The notes under the pieces were generated by a model. That model was given only the letters and a program-made list of their open reading frames with translations, did not search any database and had not been told where the DNA came from. The position numbers and the translations under genes are program-made. A stretch of 64,000 nucleotides of DNA, from the NCBI RefSeq assembly GCF_003182255.1, contig NZ_QGTQ01000015.1, forward strand, positions 1 to 64,000. Direction: 5' to 3'. How positions within the stretch are numbered: the first letter of the stretch is position 1; each line of letters begins with the position of its first letter. Source of the DNA: Paenibacillus cellulosilyticus. GTDB lineage: Bacteria; Bacillota; Bacilli; Paenibacillales; Paenibacillaceae. Positions 63,578-64,000 of the stretch are shown in pieces.

Positions 63578-64000
63578 ATGGAGAACAAGAGGTTGACCAA
63601 AGGAATGACGGTATTAACGCTTGCGGCGATGCTGGCATTGACGGCTTGCGGCAGCGGAGAGTCGAAGGATAGCGGCAGCGGCGACGCGGTGAAGCTCAAA
63701 ATCATGTGGCAAGGACCGGATACGAGACATCAAGCGATGCTGAAAACACAAGAAGTGTATACGAGTCTCAATCCATCGATCACCTTCTCGCCTGAATACA
63801 TGGCATGGGACGACTATTGGAAGAAGCTGCCGACGCTTGCCGCTTCTCATTCGATGCCGGATGTCCTTCATATGGACGGGGCGTACATTCAAGAATATGC
63901 GACGAGAGGGACGCTCGAGGATTTATCGGATATGGATCTCAGCGGCGTCATCGACGCCAAAACGTTAGAAAACTTGAAAATAGACGGCAAGCTGTACGGC
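63578..64000 (+). CDS. Solute-binding lipoprotein (cut by window end)
   Basis: The first 141 residues of a family-1 extracytoplasmic binding protein. The signal peptide ends in the lipobox L-T-A-C with C24, followed by a Gly/Ser linker. It supplies substrate to the two permeases before it. The 3' end lies beyond the window. Confidence 0.92.
   Translation, partial: MENKRLTKGMTVLTLAAMLALTACGSGESKDSGSGDAVKLKIMWQGPDTRHQAMLKTQEVYTSLNPSITFSPEYMAWDDYWKKLPTLAASHSMPDVLHMDGAYIQEYATRGTLEDLSDMDLSGVIDAKTLENLKIDGKLYG

Noticed and set aside
1-64000. CRISPR arrays, tRNA or rRNA genes
   Set aside because: No regularly spaced repeats and no cloverleaf or rRNA-like sequence were found on reading.

Overview
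Organism. The window looks like a chromosome segment of a spore-forming Bacillota, most likely Paenibacillus or a close relative. The signs are strong Shine-Dalgarno sites, TTG/GTG starts, remnants of the sporulation sigma factor gene sigK, a membrane-anchored YesN-type AraC regulator beside LplB/YtcP-type sugar importers, a CcpA cre-like site, and glycosyltransferases resembling the B. subtilis ytc/cge spore-surface genes. The genus is an inference. No rRNA, tRNA or CRISPR array was seen. Layout, left to right. (1) About 0.3-0.6 kb: an internally deleted IS256-type transposase remnant. (2) About 0.6-15.9 kb: a natural-product gene cluster with two acyl carrier proteins, an acyl/aminoacyl-AMP ligase, an ATP-grasp ligase, a UDP-glucuronate decarboxylase (UDP-xylose synthase) family enzyme, a GT-B-like protein, two radical SAM/SPASM enzymes, a three-gene ABC-2 exporter, two methyltransferases, and two divergent BtrH-like (butirosin side-chain transferase) proteins, one at each end. 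The two BtrH-like genes are AT-rich while the middle is about 50% GC. Carrier protein, ATP-grasp ligase and BtrH-type transferase together recall butirosin side-chain chemistry, here combined with radical SAM enzymes and sugar genes. (3) About 16.4-25.9 kb: a tightly coupled seven-gene operon: WYL-type regulator, two dynamin-like GTPases, a glycine-zipper protein, a HerA/DUF87 ATPase, an HNH/EndoVII nuclease of a WHE type, and a small acidic protein that may be its immunity factor. This looks like an anti-phage or conflict system that I cannot match to a named one, and it is the strongest candidate for an undescribed system here. (4) About 26.1-28.8 kb: a low-GC AAA ATPase plus TOPRIM-like gene pair, a PARIS/OLD-like defence candidate, bracketed by two degraded sigK fragments. 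(5) About 29.1-35 kb: a minus-strand membrane-anchored flavoprotein reductase fusion, a divergent two-component system, and a PrpE-like phosphatase. (6) About 35.2-43.9 kb: a membrane AraC regulator, a sugar ABC importer (two permeases and a lipoprotein), a Cys-type sulfatase and a formylglycine-generating enzyme, suggesting uptake and desulfation of a glycan. (7) About 44-45.3 kb: an aspartate-aminotransferase-like gene. (8) About 45.4-52.6 kb: a cell- or spore-surface polysaccharide locus (five glycosyltransferases, UDP-glucose dehydrogenase, nucleotidyltransferase) containing an inverted duplication of one GT2 gene. (9) About 52.8 kb: a conserved hypothetical. (10) About 53.4-64 kb: a sugar-acid catabolic locus (aldo-keto reductase, RraA-like protein, enolase-superfamily dehydratase, two SDRs of which one lacks the catalytic lysine, GntR/FCD regulator with a palindromic operator, AraC regulator, UxuA-like mannonate dehydratase, and a second sugar ABC importer cut off by the window end).
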